DNA from: Mariniphaga anaerophila
GTDB taxonomy: Bacteria; Bacteroidota; Bacteroidia; Bacteroidales; Prolixibacteraceae
DNA length: 64,000 nucleotides
Assembly (NCBI RefSeq): GCF_900129025.1
Contig: NZ_FQUM01000002.1
Location: 186,001-250,000 of the forward strand
Reading direction: 5' to 3'
Shown: in pieces, positions 26,035 through 34,552 of the stretch
How positions within the stretch are numbered: the stretch's first letter is position 1
Layout: every line of letters starts with the position of its first letter
The notes under the pieces: model-generated
Told to the model about the DNA's origin: nothing
The model's database searches: none
Seen by the model: only the letters and a program-made list of their open reading frames with translations
Translations under genes and position numbers: made by a program

Positions 26035-26955
26035 CTATTTTCCCCATTTCAGCGAAAAGAGCATTGTTTTACTCATTACGTTGTCTGTCGGGGCAATAAC
26101 GTATGCAAAATCGACTGCAATTCCGGAGAAATGTATACCACAACCGGCAGTTGCGTAGGAAGCGCCGATTTTTTCATCTTCGAAATGATAGCCTGTTCGC
26201 AGAGAAAGCAAATTGTTGTATTCGTATTCAGCACCAATACCACCTGCAATTCCGGTATTGTTAGATGATAATTGGTAAGCTGCGTCTAAAACTCCAGTGA
26301 ACGAGTGCTTGTCTGAAACTGTGTAATGGTAGCCAAAACCTGTTTTAGCGCGTGTTGGCAAGTTGTATGTTGAGTTGCCATAATCTGGTTTTGTTCCCAG
26401 GTTAGAAAGTCCTACTCCTACACTTACGCTCCTTTTGTTGTATAAGACTGACAAATCAGTAGCTACTGCCGATGCTTTGCTTGTGCCCCCCAAATCGGAG
26501 CCGAGGTAGCGTACGGCAACTCCAGCCACTATTTCAGTATTAATTTTATATCCGAAACCAAGCTCCAGCGCGTATTCAGAAGGAGTAAAGGAGCCGGTTA
26601 CATTTCCGTTGTCGCTGGTTTTTTCTACTTCCGGCATATTATTGAAATGTACGCCGGCTGCAATGGCTAATTTATTGAATGTGGTGTAGCCGCCAATATT
26701 TATAAGTTTATTGTTTGCGTCCTCCGGCTGCCACAACAGGTACGAAGCCGATATGGCAACCGGGTGCAGCGTGTCTTGAAATATTGCAGCAGTATTGCGC
26801 TGAGCTGCAAAAGCCGACTGTAAAACATATCCTGCATTTCCCATTGCCGCTGTCCGGGTGTCTGACATGTAGTTTAAAAACGGAACTGCCTGTCCGAATG
26901 ACAGGGTAGCAAAAGTTGTTAAAAACAGAATGCTGATAAAAAATCTTTTCCTCAT
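26035..26955 (-). CDS. PorV/PorQ family outer-membrane barrel protein
   Basis: 306 residues with a signal peptide (FISILFLTTFATLSFGQ). The mature part starts VPFLNYMSDTRTAAMGNAGY and continues with amphipathic beta strands to a C-terminal LFSLKWGK, the profile of PorV/PorQ (UPF0164-like) barrels. PorV shuttles T9SS substrates from the translocon to the attachment complex. Its ATG overlaps the stop of the upstream T9SS subtilase by 4 bp (26952-26955), so it may be a dedicated partner of that protease. Which of PorV or PorQ it resembles more was not resolved. Confidence 0.72.
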   Translation of the reverse strand: MRKRFFISILFLTTFATLSFGQAVPFLNYMSDTRTAAMGNAGYVLQSAFAAQRNTAAIFQDTLHPVAISASYLLWQPEDANNKLINIGGYTTFNKLAIAAGVHFNNMPEVEKTSDNGNVTGSFTPSEYALELGFGYKINTEIVAGVAVRYLGSDLGGTSKASAVATDLSVLYNKRSVSVGVGLSNLGTKPDYGNSTYNLPTRAKTGFGYHYTVSDKHSFTGVLDAAYQLSSNNTGIAGGIGAEYEYNNLLSLRTGYHFEDEKIGASYATAGCGIHFSGIAVDFAYVIAPTDNVMSKTMLFSLKWGK

Positions 26956-29636
26956 AACTTGATTATCTGTTTTTTTATTTCTTTTTCGTCATATTTTATG
27001 TGCACATTATAAACGCCGCCACTAAAAGCAGACACATCAATTTTGGCCGGTTCAAACGGAGAAATATCCATTTCGGCCTCGAATACTTTGGCGCCGGAAT
27101 TACTGTTGATTGTTACCTGTGCGCGCTGGGCTTCACCTGTGCGCAGCCAAATGAAATCTTTTGCCGGGTTGGGATAGACGTCTACAATCTGGTTGTCGTC
27201 GCGTACCAGAACACTAAACTCCTGAACGGCTGATTTTCCCATGGCATCAGTTGCGGTTATTGTTACCTGTGACAGGCCGTAAGCCATTGATACCACATAT
27301 AAAGTTCCATTGTTTTCGTTTACATTAACTACACCAGGTGCGGTGTTGGTAAACGAGTATCGCAGTATCTCGTTGTCCTGATCGGTGAAATAGTCGGCAA
27401 TTGCAAATGATTTTTGCTGTCCGATTGCCCCGAGGTGTAAATTTTCAATTTCACTCACAATTTCGGGATCGTGATTCGGGAAAATTTTGTAGCTGATTGT
27501 TTCTGTGGTTGCTGCACCATATTTATCTGCCAGCGTAAGAACCATAGTGTATGCTCCTGCTTCTACTTTTGTTCCGGTGATGGTAACCTGAGCTTTTCCG
27601 CTGCCCAAATCAACAAGTTCTACTCCATCGTTTGCCGGTTCCAGGCTCCAGTTTAATTCGTGGCCGTCGGGGTCGCTCCCCGAAAAACGTAAAGCAACTG
27701 TTTGGTGTTGTTGCATTGTAACGTCAACACCGTCTTCCGCAATAATCAGAGGGGTGTTGTTTGCCTGGGTGGTTTGAGTTACCTGTGCCGACAGCGGAGA
27801 AAAGTTGCCCGAAAAATCGAAAGCATTTACTGCCAAGTAATATTGAGTGCTAAACTCCAGATCTTCTATTTCTGCTTCGTATGTATCGCCGGCATTCAGG
27901 TTGCCCGTGGAAAAGCTGCTAATCATTACGTCTTCCGGCGGGTTGTTTACATTGATTCCTGTTATCGGTGCTTTTCTATAATACACGTTGAAGCCTGAAG
28001 CCTTTCCGTCGTCAGGATCAGAAGGAACAGTCCAGCGAAGAGTGACTGTGTTGGAATATACATCGCCGGTCACTTTTCCTACGCCAGAAGGAGGGGTGGT
28101 ACTGCCGCTGGCAAGTGCTGCCACTGCATCTACAAGTTTTCCCAGTTTTCCTCTGTAACTTGAATTGTAGTCATCGATATTAACAGCGCTGTTTTCTAAC
28201 CGCGCCCGCAACATGTCTGCATTATATCCACTGCGTTTAAACTGGGAAAGCACCAACGCTGCAACTCCCGAAACGTGAGGACATGCCATGGAGGTTCCTT
28301 GGTTGTATCCGTAGCCGCCTACCACAGTGCTGAGTATGCTGTTGCCCGGTGCAGCCAGGTCAACCCATTCACCATAATTTGAATAGCTTGCTTTGCGAAA
28401 ATCTCTCGCGAGTGCTGAAACTGCTACTACCTTTTCGTAATTGGCAGGCGGTGCTTCTGCTCTGTTTTCATTTCCTGCAGCAAAAATTACAATACCGCCT
28501 CGCATGGCGCCTGTTTGCCGTCCATTTTCGTCAATCCCTGCATATTCAATAAAATAGTCAATTGCAGCTTTGTCGGAACCTGGGATTACAGTGAGTGTTT
28601 CGTAACCCCAACTGTTTTGACAAATAACCGCACCATTGTCGGCTGCGTATTTAATAGCCTGTGCTCCTTTGCTTCCGGTATTTCCTACATAAGGGTCATC
28701 CTCGGCCACAAAAATCTGGCACGACATGAGCCTGACTCCCGAATTGCTTTGTCCGTTTCCTCCGGCAACACCGGCAACACCCTTTCCGTTGTTATTAACT
28801 GCAGCAACGGTTCCGGCTACGTGAGTGCCGTGATTGTGCGGAACCAGTTTTCCGACGTCGGAAACAAAATTATATCCATGGATATCATCTTTAAAACCAT
28901 TTCTGTCATCGTCGAGTCCCGAAGTTCCGTTTTTTTCGGCTTCATTAATCCACATGTTGGCAGCTAAATCTTCGTGCTCGTAGTCAATTCCGCCGTCAAT
29001 CACAGCCACTACAACATCGGGTGAGCCTGTTGTATATTCCCAGGCTCCAAAAAGATTGATGCTGGAATAGCCGTCCTCGTTTTGGTAGTGCCATTGTTCA
29101 GGCAGTCGTGGGTCGTTGAAAGGAACTGCGGCTGTAGCTGATTTGGTTATATTGTTTGTAATTTCATTAGCGATTTCTGTTGTATTATCGTCCCGAAACC
29201 AGGTGGCGACCGGACGGTATTCTACTTTTTTTACCCCTTGAATGCCCGATAAATTCTGCCGGGCTTCGCCGAGTGGCACCTCTGTATCGAACTCTACATC
29301 GTACCACAGATGCAGCCCTGCTTTTCTGGTTCGCGCTTCAAATCGGCCTGCTTCGGGGAAGGTGCGTTTCATTGAGCGTATTTTTGTTTTTGTGACGACC
29401 TCCTTGGAAGGTAGTGCATCCAGTTGCCTTTTTCCGCTGCGAACCGCAGTTTCTACTTTGTCGGAAAGCCCTTCCGTTAAAAGAATGCGGACATGACCCT
29501 GTGTGTACATTTTGCTTTGTTGCTGTTGTTCGGGCAGATCGGCCAATGCCGGCTCTACTTCTTCACTTTGCAACAACACGTCGTTTGTGCAGGAGAAAAG
29601 CAAAATCGCTAAAAGCGGTAAATAATAATATTTCAT
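26952..29636 (-). CDS. Subtilisin-like (S8) protease with lipobox and T9SS sorting domain
   Basis: 894 residues. The N-terminus has a lipoprotein-like signal (LLAILLFSC), then an inhibitor I9-like propeptide (about 45-140). The S8 catalytic triad is D214 (AVIDGGIDYE), H269 (HNHGTHVAGT) and S449 (GTSMACPHVSG). A fibronectin type III-like domain follows (about 520-630), then Ig/cadherin-like repeats (DGVDVTMQQHQTVAL onward). The C-terminal ~75 residues (VDVYPNPAKDFIWL to YDEKEIKKQIIKL) form a type-A T9SS sorting domain. A lipid anchor and T9SS export on the same protein is unusual. It overlaps the PorV-like gene by 4 bp. Confidence 0.9.
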   Translation of the reverse strand: MKYYYLPLLAILLFSCTNDVLLQSEEVEPALADLPEQQQQSKMYTQGHVRILLTEGLSDKVETAVRSGKRQLDALPSKEVVTKTKIRSMKRTFPEAGRFEARTRKAGLHLWYDVEFDTEVPLGEARQNLSGIQGVKKVEYRPVATWFRDDNTTEIANEITNNITKSATAAVPFNDPRLPEQWHYQNEDGYSSINLFGAWEYTTGSPDVVVAVIDGGIDYEHEDLAANMWINEAEKNGTSGLDDDRNGFKDDIHGYNFVSDVGKLVPHNHGTHVAGTVAAVNNNGKGVAGVAGGNGQSNSGVRLMSCQIFVAEDDPYVGNTGSKGAQAIKYAADNGAVICQNSWGYETLTVIPGSDKAAIDYFIEYAGIDENGRQTGAMRGGIVIFAAGNENRAEAPPANYEKVVAVSALARDFRKASYSNYGEWVDLAAPGNSILSTVVGGYGYNQGTSMACPHVSGVAALVLSQFKRSGYNADMLRARLENSAVNIDDYNSSYRGKLGKLVDAVAALASGSTTPPSGVGKVTGDVYSNTVTLRWTVPSDPDDGKASGFNVYYRKAPITGINVNNPPEDVMISSFSTGNLNAGDTYEAEIEDLEFSTQYYLAVNAFDFSGNFSPLSAQVTQTTQANNTPLIIAEDGVDVTMQQHQTVALRFSGSDPDGHELNWSLEPANDGVELVDLGSGKAQVTITGTKVEAGAYTMVLTLADKYGAATTETISYKIFPNHDPEIVSEIENLHLGAIGQQKSFAIADYFTDQDNEILRYSFTNTAPGVVNVNENNGTLYVVSMAYGLSQVTITATDAMGKSAVQEFSVLVRDDNQIVDVYPNPAKDFIWLRTGEAQRAQVTINSNSGAKVFEAEMDISPFEPAKIDVSAFSGGVYNVHIKYDEKEIKKQIIKL

Positions 29637-29642
29637 GCGGTA

Positions 29643-30311
29643 TTAATGGTTTTTAAAGAAATTCAGAAGCAACACCAGTGAGTCGGGTTGTTTCCACTTT
29701 ATTTTATTCTGTTTTACAAATTGTTTAAACGCCGCCTTTTGGTTTGGTTCCAGTTGCGATTCGATGCCTTTACGCGTTGCGGGGTATTCTTTGCCGTTAG
29801 CAACAATAAAATATTTCCGTGTTAACGGAAGGAGGGTTCCGGCATCTTTTTTTTCTTTTAGCTCCATGTGGTTGACGATGCTTACACCGCCAATATCCAT
29901 TGATGTTACTTTGCGGGTTGCCTGTACGTTTGACGAAGAACCATAGGCGCCGCCGCTTTCTTTCGCTGCACTGAAGTCTGCCACAACCAGTTCTGCCAGA
30001 AATTTTGTGCTATCGCCGCTGATAACATGCATCAACTGTTTATCGGATACATAATATTGAGTTCTTCCAATATGTACCGATTCGATATCGCCTGAGTCAG
30101 CTTCTTTAATTTTGTCTTTTTCCAGATAGTGCAACGTACTTTTTACCAGGTGTACGTTAAGTGGTGCCTGTAGTGATTTGTGATCTTTAAAATAAACTGT
30201 GCCTTCCTGAAAATCGGGATAGATGTAGGGCCACATTGTTGTTACACTTTGAGCCTGACTTGTAAATGCACAGAACAGTGCGACGATGCTGAAAATGAGT
30301 TTCTGTTTCAT
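29643..30311 (-). CDS. Conserved-looking secreted protein of unknown function
   Basis: 222 residues with a clear signal peptide (LIFSIVALFCAFTSQAQS). The mature protein begins VTTMWPYIYPDFQEGTVYFK and mixes beta-rich segments with a charged C-terminus (NQKAAFKQFVKQNKIKWKQP). No family recognised. Only 6 bp separate its stop from the subtilase start, so it is the first gene of an operon with the T9SS protease and the PorV-like barrel and may assist them in the periplasm. Confidence 0.75.
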   Translation of the reverse strand: MKQKLIFSIVALFCAFTSQAQSVTTMWPYIYPDFQEGTVYFKDHKSLQAPLNVHLVKSTLHYLEKDKIKEADSGDIESVHIGRTQYYVSDKQLMHVISGDSTKFLAELVVADFSAAKESGGAYGSSSNVQATRKVTSMDIGGVSIVNHMELKEKKDAGTLLPLTRKYFIVANGKEYPATRKGIESQLEPNQKAAFKQFVKQNKIKWKQPDSLVLLLNFFKNH

Positions 30312-30395
30312 GACCTTTATTTTTGATAAATATCAAACAAATTTGCAATTTATTTTAAGACAATTGTTTGGTTTTTTGTTAGAGTTTAGAGAATT

Positions 30396-30428
30396 AAAAA
30401 AGGGCGTCCGGGAAAGAACGCCCTTTTT
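30396..30428 (-). terminator. Terminator of the first SusCD operon
   Basis: AAAAAAGGGCGT (30396-30407) and ACGCCCTTTTT (30418-30428) form an 11-bp stem with a 10-nt loop. The reverse strand runs into T residues, 27 bp after the last gene of the operon. The A-run on the other side could also serve in the opposite direction. Confidence 0.85.
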
Positions 30429-30454
30429 ATAGGATAGTCAAAAAAATCTTGCGA

Positions 30455-32152
30455 TTATTTACTGAATACTTTTTTCTCTTTCAGTATAGGAAAATCTGTT
30501 TCGGGTAAAACCTGCCCCCTGATGGTTGCAGATTTTGAATCAGTGCGGACGAAAGTGGATGAAGGATCATACCATCTCAATGCTCCATATGCTGTTTCAT
30601 CTTTTGCTAAATAATACCCCCAAACATCGTTGGCTGATGTTACTGTGCCGGGTTGCGGTACAGCAAAGATGATAGCCGGAGAGTTATAAGTAGAGAAAAA
30701 AATGTCTGCAGGAGTTCCTACCGACGGATGTATCCAGTCAACTGCCAGAACTTGCCAGTCGGGAACAGTTAATGTTCCGCCTACCGGGTCAAAAATTGCT
30801 GCAACTGTTGTCTCTTCTATTCCGAAAAGATTCATGCCCAGTCCTTTGATGAGCACTGCGTTTTCGTCGTCACTTTCTTCGTCTGCTACAATAGTAATAT
30901 CATTTTCGACGATTGGTGCTCCGGTGCTGGCATTATATCCGTCAAGGCGGTAGGTACCAACTATATCGTCCAGCGTGTAACCGTAGCTGTACAGGTAGTT
31001 GTCCTGAATGTCTAAAGCAATGTTTGTGTTGCCATAAACGTCTTCGAATGCGTTAGCCGGTATGGCGATATCAACAGTTGCTCCACGGGCAGGTTCTTCG
31101 GGCAGTAAGAAAACGGGAACGCCGTTCATTAAACCCCACATTGCAACATCCAGCGTAACTACTTTCCCGGGTTGTTTGTATACAACTGTAGGGATTGCGT
31201 CGGCTACTTTTTTCGCTACCACAATTCCTTCGTCGGTCAAAGCAGGAATTACCAAGTCTTCCCATTCGGCAAAAGTTGCTACAGTATCGGGATTGAGATC
31301 TTCAAATTCGCTGCGCAGATTCCATGCTTTTACTGCTACACGTGTAGTGAGCCCACGCGACGGTGCGCCGCTGATTAAAGTATCAGCTTTGGCTGTGTAT
31401 GCGCTGCTTCCGTTGCCTTCGAGGTCGAGAACAGCACCTTCTTCGTAAGTAATACTGGCATAAGCGCCAGCAGGTGCATTGGGCAGTTCAATCATTAAAT
31501 CGTTACCGCTTACAGACAGGCCTTCTGCAGGTATTTCAATATCCTGCGGATTGAACTCTTCATATCCGGGTTCAATCACCAGCGGCTTGTCGCCAGAAAC
31601 TGTATTTTTAGCAAAGTAAGAAACAAAAACCTTCCCTGTTCCCAGGTTTAACGGTTCGTGGAAAGTAAGCGTAACTGTAGTGTCAGCAACTGCTATTTTT
31701 TGCGGGGTAGGTTTGCTGCCGTCGTCCAGAGTTCTGAACTGAGCATTTTTAACTTCCCCATCTACTCCGTCAACGCTTGATGCAACGGCATAAATCTGGT
31801 ATATGGTAAAGGGAGTAAGCTTTTCAACAGTAACAGATGTTTCGGCTGCTTTAGCATACTCGGTAATACCTGTTTTTACTCCGGTTACTTGTTGTTTTAA
31901 AACACGGTCAGGAGCTTCAAGTATTGTTGTGTCAACCTTTTCGGATTCAATAATTACCCACGAGTAGTAACCTGCTGTTCCGGCAGGTTTAACTGTGAAT
32001 GTAACATCATCGCCTTTGTCTCCGGGAGTGATGCCGGTAATCTCAACTGCCGGAGCTCCAGGAAGGGTCAATTGGGTTTCCTCCCCAAAATCGGTACACC
32101 CCGCGGCAACAAGCATTACGCAAGCTATTATATATGCAAAATATTTTTTCAT
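30455..32152 (-). CDS. SusE/SusF-position surface lipoprotein with Ig-like domains
   Basis: 565 residues with lipobox VAAGC after a hydrophobic signal. The first part has fibronectin/Ig-like strands (LTLPGAPAVEITGITPGD, FTIYQIYAVASSVDG), the middle a bacterial Ig-like CalX-type segment (VADTTVTLTFHEPLNLGTGK), and the C-terminal third (ASTGAPIVENDITIVADEES onward) is beta-rich without a recognised fold. The position as last gene of a susC-susD operon suggests a surface glycan- or peptide-binding auxiliary. No enzymatic motif is visible. The ligand is unknown. Confidence 0.7.
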   Translation of the reverse strand: MKKYFAYIIACVMLVAAGCTDFGEETQLTLPGAPAVEITGITPGDKGDDVTFTVKPAGTAGYYSWVIIESEKVDTTILEAPDRVLKQQVTGVKTGITEYAKAAETSVTVEKLTPFTIYQIYAVASSVDGVDGEVKNAQFRTLDDGSKPTPQKIAVADTTVTLTFHEPLNLGTGKVFVSYFAKNTVSGDKPLVIEPGYEEFNPQDIEIPAEGLSVSGNDLMIELPNAPAGAYASITYEEGAVLDLEGNGSSAYTAKADTLISGAPSRGLTTRVAVKAWNLRSEFEDLNPDTVATFAEWEDLVIPALTDEGIVVAKKVADAIPTVVYKQPGKVVTLDVAMWGLMNGVPVFLLPEEPARGATVDIAIPANAFEDVYGNTNIALDIQDNYLYSYGYTLDDIVGTYRLDGYNASTGAPIVENDITIVADEESDDENAVLIKGLGMNLFGIEETTVAAIFDPVGGTLTVPDWQVLAVDWIHPSVGTPADIFFSTYNSPAIIFAVPQPGTVTSANDVWGYYLAKDETAYGALRWYDPSSTFVRTDSKSATIRGQVLPETDFPILKEKKVFSK

Positions 32153-32181
32153 TTCTTTGAAATTAATTTACAGTTATCAAT

Positions 32182-33057
32182 TTATTTTTTAACAAGCACT
32201 GCGTCAGCCTGGAAAATATTATACCAGCCGGCAGAGTTTGTTGTTCCTTTTGTAAAAGCCTGACTTCCAAATTCATCCTGAATGTGAATGGTTCCGTCGG
32301 GATCGATTAAGCCGGTAATTGCTCCGCCATCCTCGATTCCTGTTTCACCATCAGGCCCATAGAATCCTTTAAGAAGGACATCATACGTATCACTTAGAAC
32401 TGTAACCTGACCAACAGGAATTTTTATTTCTGTTTGTTCTTCGTTGACAATACCGTAGACTGGAGATTTGGCGCTAGAGCCACGATTTACCAGGTTGGTT
32501 ATCCAGACTTTATTTACGTCTGAAATGTCTTTGTCCAGAGTAACTGTCCATTCTTCTTTGTCGTTGAAATAACTTGTAGCAGTAGCGGTAAATTCACCCA
32601 GAATAAAAGCCAGAGGGTGGTCGAGGTCTGCAATGGTTACCCACATGGTATCGATGCTTCCGGCATTTACGCTGCCAGAGCTGGTAATGCGAACACCGAA
32701 TTTCATATCGCCTGTAAATACTCCGTTATGGTTTACAATATCGACTTCAATATTTTGTACCGCTTCATTCCCGTCGAAATTCAGTACCGAGGCACCACCT
32801 TTCAAGCTATAGTCGCGGCCTTTTACTGCAGTACTGTCTATAAAATCAAAAGAAACAGTTGACGATAACCCCGACAACGAGGTCAACCGCACCGGAATTT
32901 CCAGTGTGCCTGCATCTTCAGTAACCGTCATATTTTCTGAACTGAATGCTACAAATGCCTCGGCATCGTCGAATTTAGGATAATCATTCAGTTCGCACGC
33001 GCTGAAGAAAAGGACAATGCCTGCTAAAACGCTGATATAGATTGTTATTTTTTTCAT
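32182..33057 (-). CDS. Surface lipoprotein with Calx-beta-like domain
   Basis: 291 residues with lipobox LFFSAC. Residues about 35-145 (AFVAFSSENMTVTEDAGTLE, DSTAVKGRDYSLKGG, MWVTIADLD) match the Calx-beta pattern of calcium-binding adhesion domains. The C-terminal half (LAFILGEFTATATSYFNDKE to GWYNIFQADAVLVKK) resembles the lipocalin-like end domain seen in SusE-like proteins. It lies 27 bp after susD and is part of the same operon. A role in capturing the ligand at the cell surface is inferred from position. Confidence 0.72.
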   Translation of the reverse strand: MKKITIYISVLAGIVLFFSACELNDYPKFDDAEAFVAFSSENMTVTEDAGTLEIPVRLTSLSGLSSTVSFDFIDSTAVKGRDYSLKGGASVLNFDGNEAVQNIEVDIVNHNGVFTGDMKFGVRITSSGSVNAGSIDTMWVTIADLDHPLAFILGEFTATATSYFNDKEEWTVTLDKDISDVNKVWITNLVNRGSSAKSPVYGIVNEEQTEIKIPVGQVTVLSDTYDVLLKGFYGPDGETGIEDGGAITGLIDPDGTIHIQDEFGSQAFTKGTTNSAGWYNIFQADAVLVKK

Positions 33058-33084
33058 TTCTATTTTATTTTACGCATTAATCTA

Positions 33085-34524
33085 TCAATTGTCGTATCCG
33101 GGATTCTGAACCAAATTTTCATTTACATCCATCTCGCGTTTATTAATTGGTAGAGCCCAGTATTTGCTGTCTGATGGTACATTCTGGTTGGTTACTGAAC
33201 CGCTGAAGTGGGTACGGGTAATGCTGCCGCCGGTGCGAGCCAGGTCGTACCAGAAGTGTCCTTCCCATGCGAGTTCGAGGCGGCGCTCAAACATAACGTC
33301 TACTTGCGACGGATTGTCGTAAGGAGTAGCACCACGATTTTCACGAATAGTGTTGATGTCAGCCATTGGTGTAGTTCCTGCTATAGAAGCCCCGCGCGAC
33401 ATTGCTTCGGCACGGTTAAGGTACATTTCACTCAGGCGGAGTACAATGGTATTGCTCACGTCCGGATTCCCTTTGTCTTTACCTGCATATTTTGTTGTCC
33501 AGTAAGTAGTTGGAGCTTTGTCAGGATTATTCATAAACATTTCTCCTCTTACATCGCCTTCGTCGTAAAGAGATATCAGGTCGTTGCTGGCAGCACAGTC
33601 GGAGTACCCGTCAGGATCCGTCATGTAACTAATGCCATCCCAATACCCGTCATATTCATTGCTTTTTAAGCCGTAAACTTCAAAAATCACTTCGCCTCCT
33701 TCGCGGGTGTCTTCTTTAAAAGCTGCGGCATATTTATCGGCTGTCCACATTGAAAACTCACCACTGTTAATTACAGTTGTGGCGTAGTCGGCGGCTTTTT
33801 GCCATTCGCCCATGTACAAATAAACGCGTGAAAGCAGAGCCTGAATAGCCAATTTGCTAACTACCGATTTTGAGTTGGCTACTCCGTCTCGGGTGTAGTT
33901 GGCTGCAATGAGTTTTTCTGCATCGGTAAGATCTTTTTCGATGTTGTTATATACGGTTTCCACATTGTCGCGTTCCGGTTTCCCGGCAGGGTCGGTTACA
34001 AAAAGGTAAGGAACCCCAAGCGCGGTTTTATCAATAGTGTATTGTTTGCCGTATGTACGTACCAGGTCGAAATGGGCAAATGCGCGCAAAAACATACATT
34101 CAGCCTTAAGGTTGTTCACCTGTTCCTGGGTAACGCCATCTTTTCCTGCTTTATCGTCGAGGTTTGCCAACACGTTGTTTACCGCAGAAATCGTATAATA
34201 GGCAGTTCCCCAAAGAGCCGGGGTAGCTGTAGATGTATAATTCAGGTCGTAAGGTACAGTGTAACGTCCCGAATTTTTATTTACATCTCGGTATCCGTTA
34301 CCGCTGCGCATTTCAGCATCGAGTACAAAGGATGCTCCATACCAGTTTACCGAAACAAGCGGGGAATAGGCTCCAAACGTAGCATTGTTCAACCCGTCGA
34401 AGCTGGCAAGAGTAAGTTCCGTACTTTGCGACATAACGGGTTCCTCTGTAAGAAAATCCGTACAATTCGTAAACAACAGGGTTGCTGCTACAAAACTTAA
34501 TATGAGTAATTTTTTCATTTTCAT
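33085..34524 (-). CDS. SusD/RagB family nutrient-binding lipoprotein
   Basis: 479 residues with lipobox LLFTNC. It has the typical SusD layout: FLTEEPVMSQS at the mature N-terminus, tetratricopeptide-like helices (LKAECMFLRAFAHFDLVRTY, SKLAIQALLSRVYLYMGEWQ) and the C-terminal NPSQVDVMFERRLELAWEGH, then FWYDLARTGG. SusD caps the SusC barrel and delivers oligomers to it. It lies 28 bp after the first susC. MKMKKL has two possible starts (34524 or 34518). The substrate cannot be read from sequence. Confidence 0.92.
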   Translation of the reverse strand: MKMKKLLILSFVAATLLFTNCTDFLTEEPVMSQSTELTLASFDGLNNATFGAYSPLVSVNWYGASFVLDAEMRSGNGYRDVNKNSGRYTVPYDLNYTSTATPALWGTAYYTISAVNNVLANLDDKAGKDGVTQEQVNNLKAECMFLRAFAHFDLVRTYGKQYTIDKTALGVPYLFVTDPAGKPERDNVETVYNNIEKDLTDAEKLIAANYTRDGVANSKSVVSKLAIQALLSRVYLYMGEWQKAADYATTVINSGEFSMWTADKYAAAFKEDTREGGEVIFEVYGLKSNEYDGYWDGISYMTDPDGYSDCAASNDLISLYDEGDVRGEMFMNNPDKAPTTYWTTKYAGKDKGNPDVSNTIVLRLSEMYLNRAEAMSRGASIAGTTPMADINTIRENRGATPYDNPSQVDVMFERRLELAWEGHFWYDLARTGGSITRTHFSGSVTNQNVPSDSKYWALPINKREMDVNENLVQNPGYDN

Positions 34525-34552
34525 TGTTTTTCAAGTGTTAAACTGATTATGA

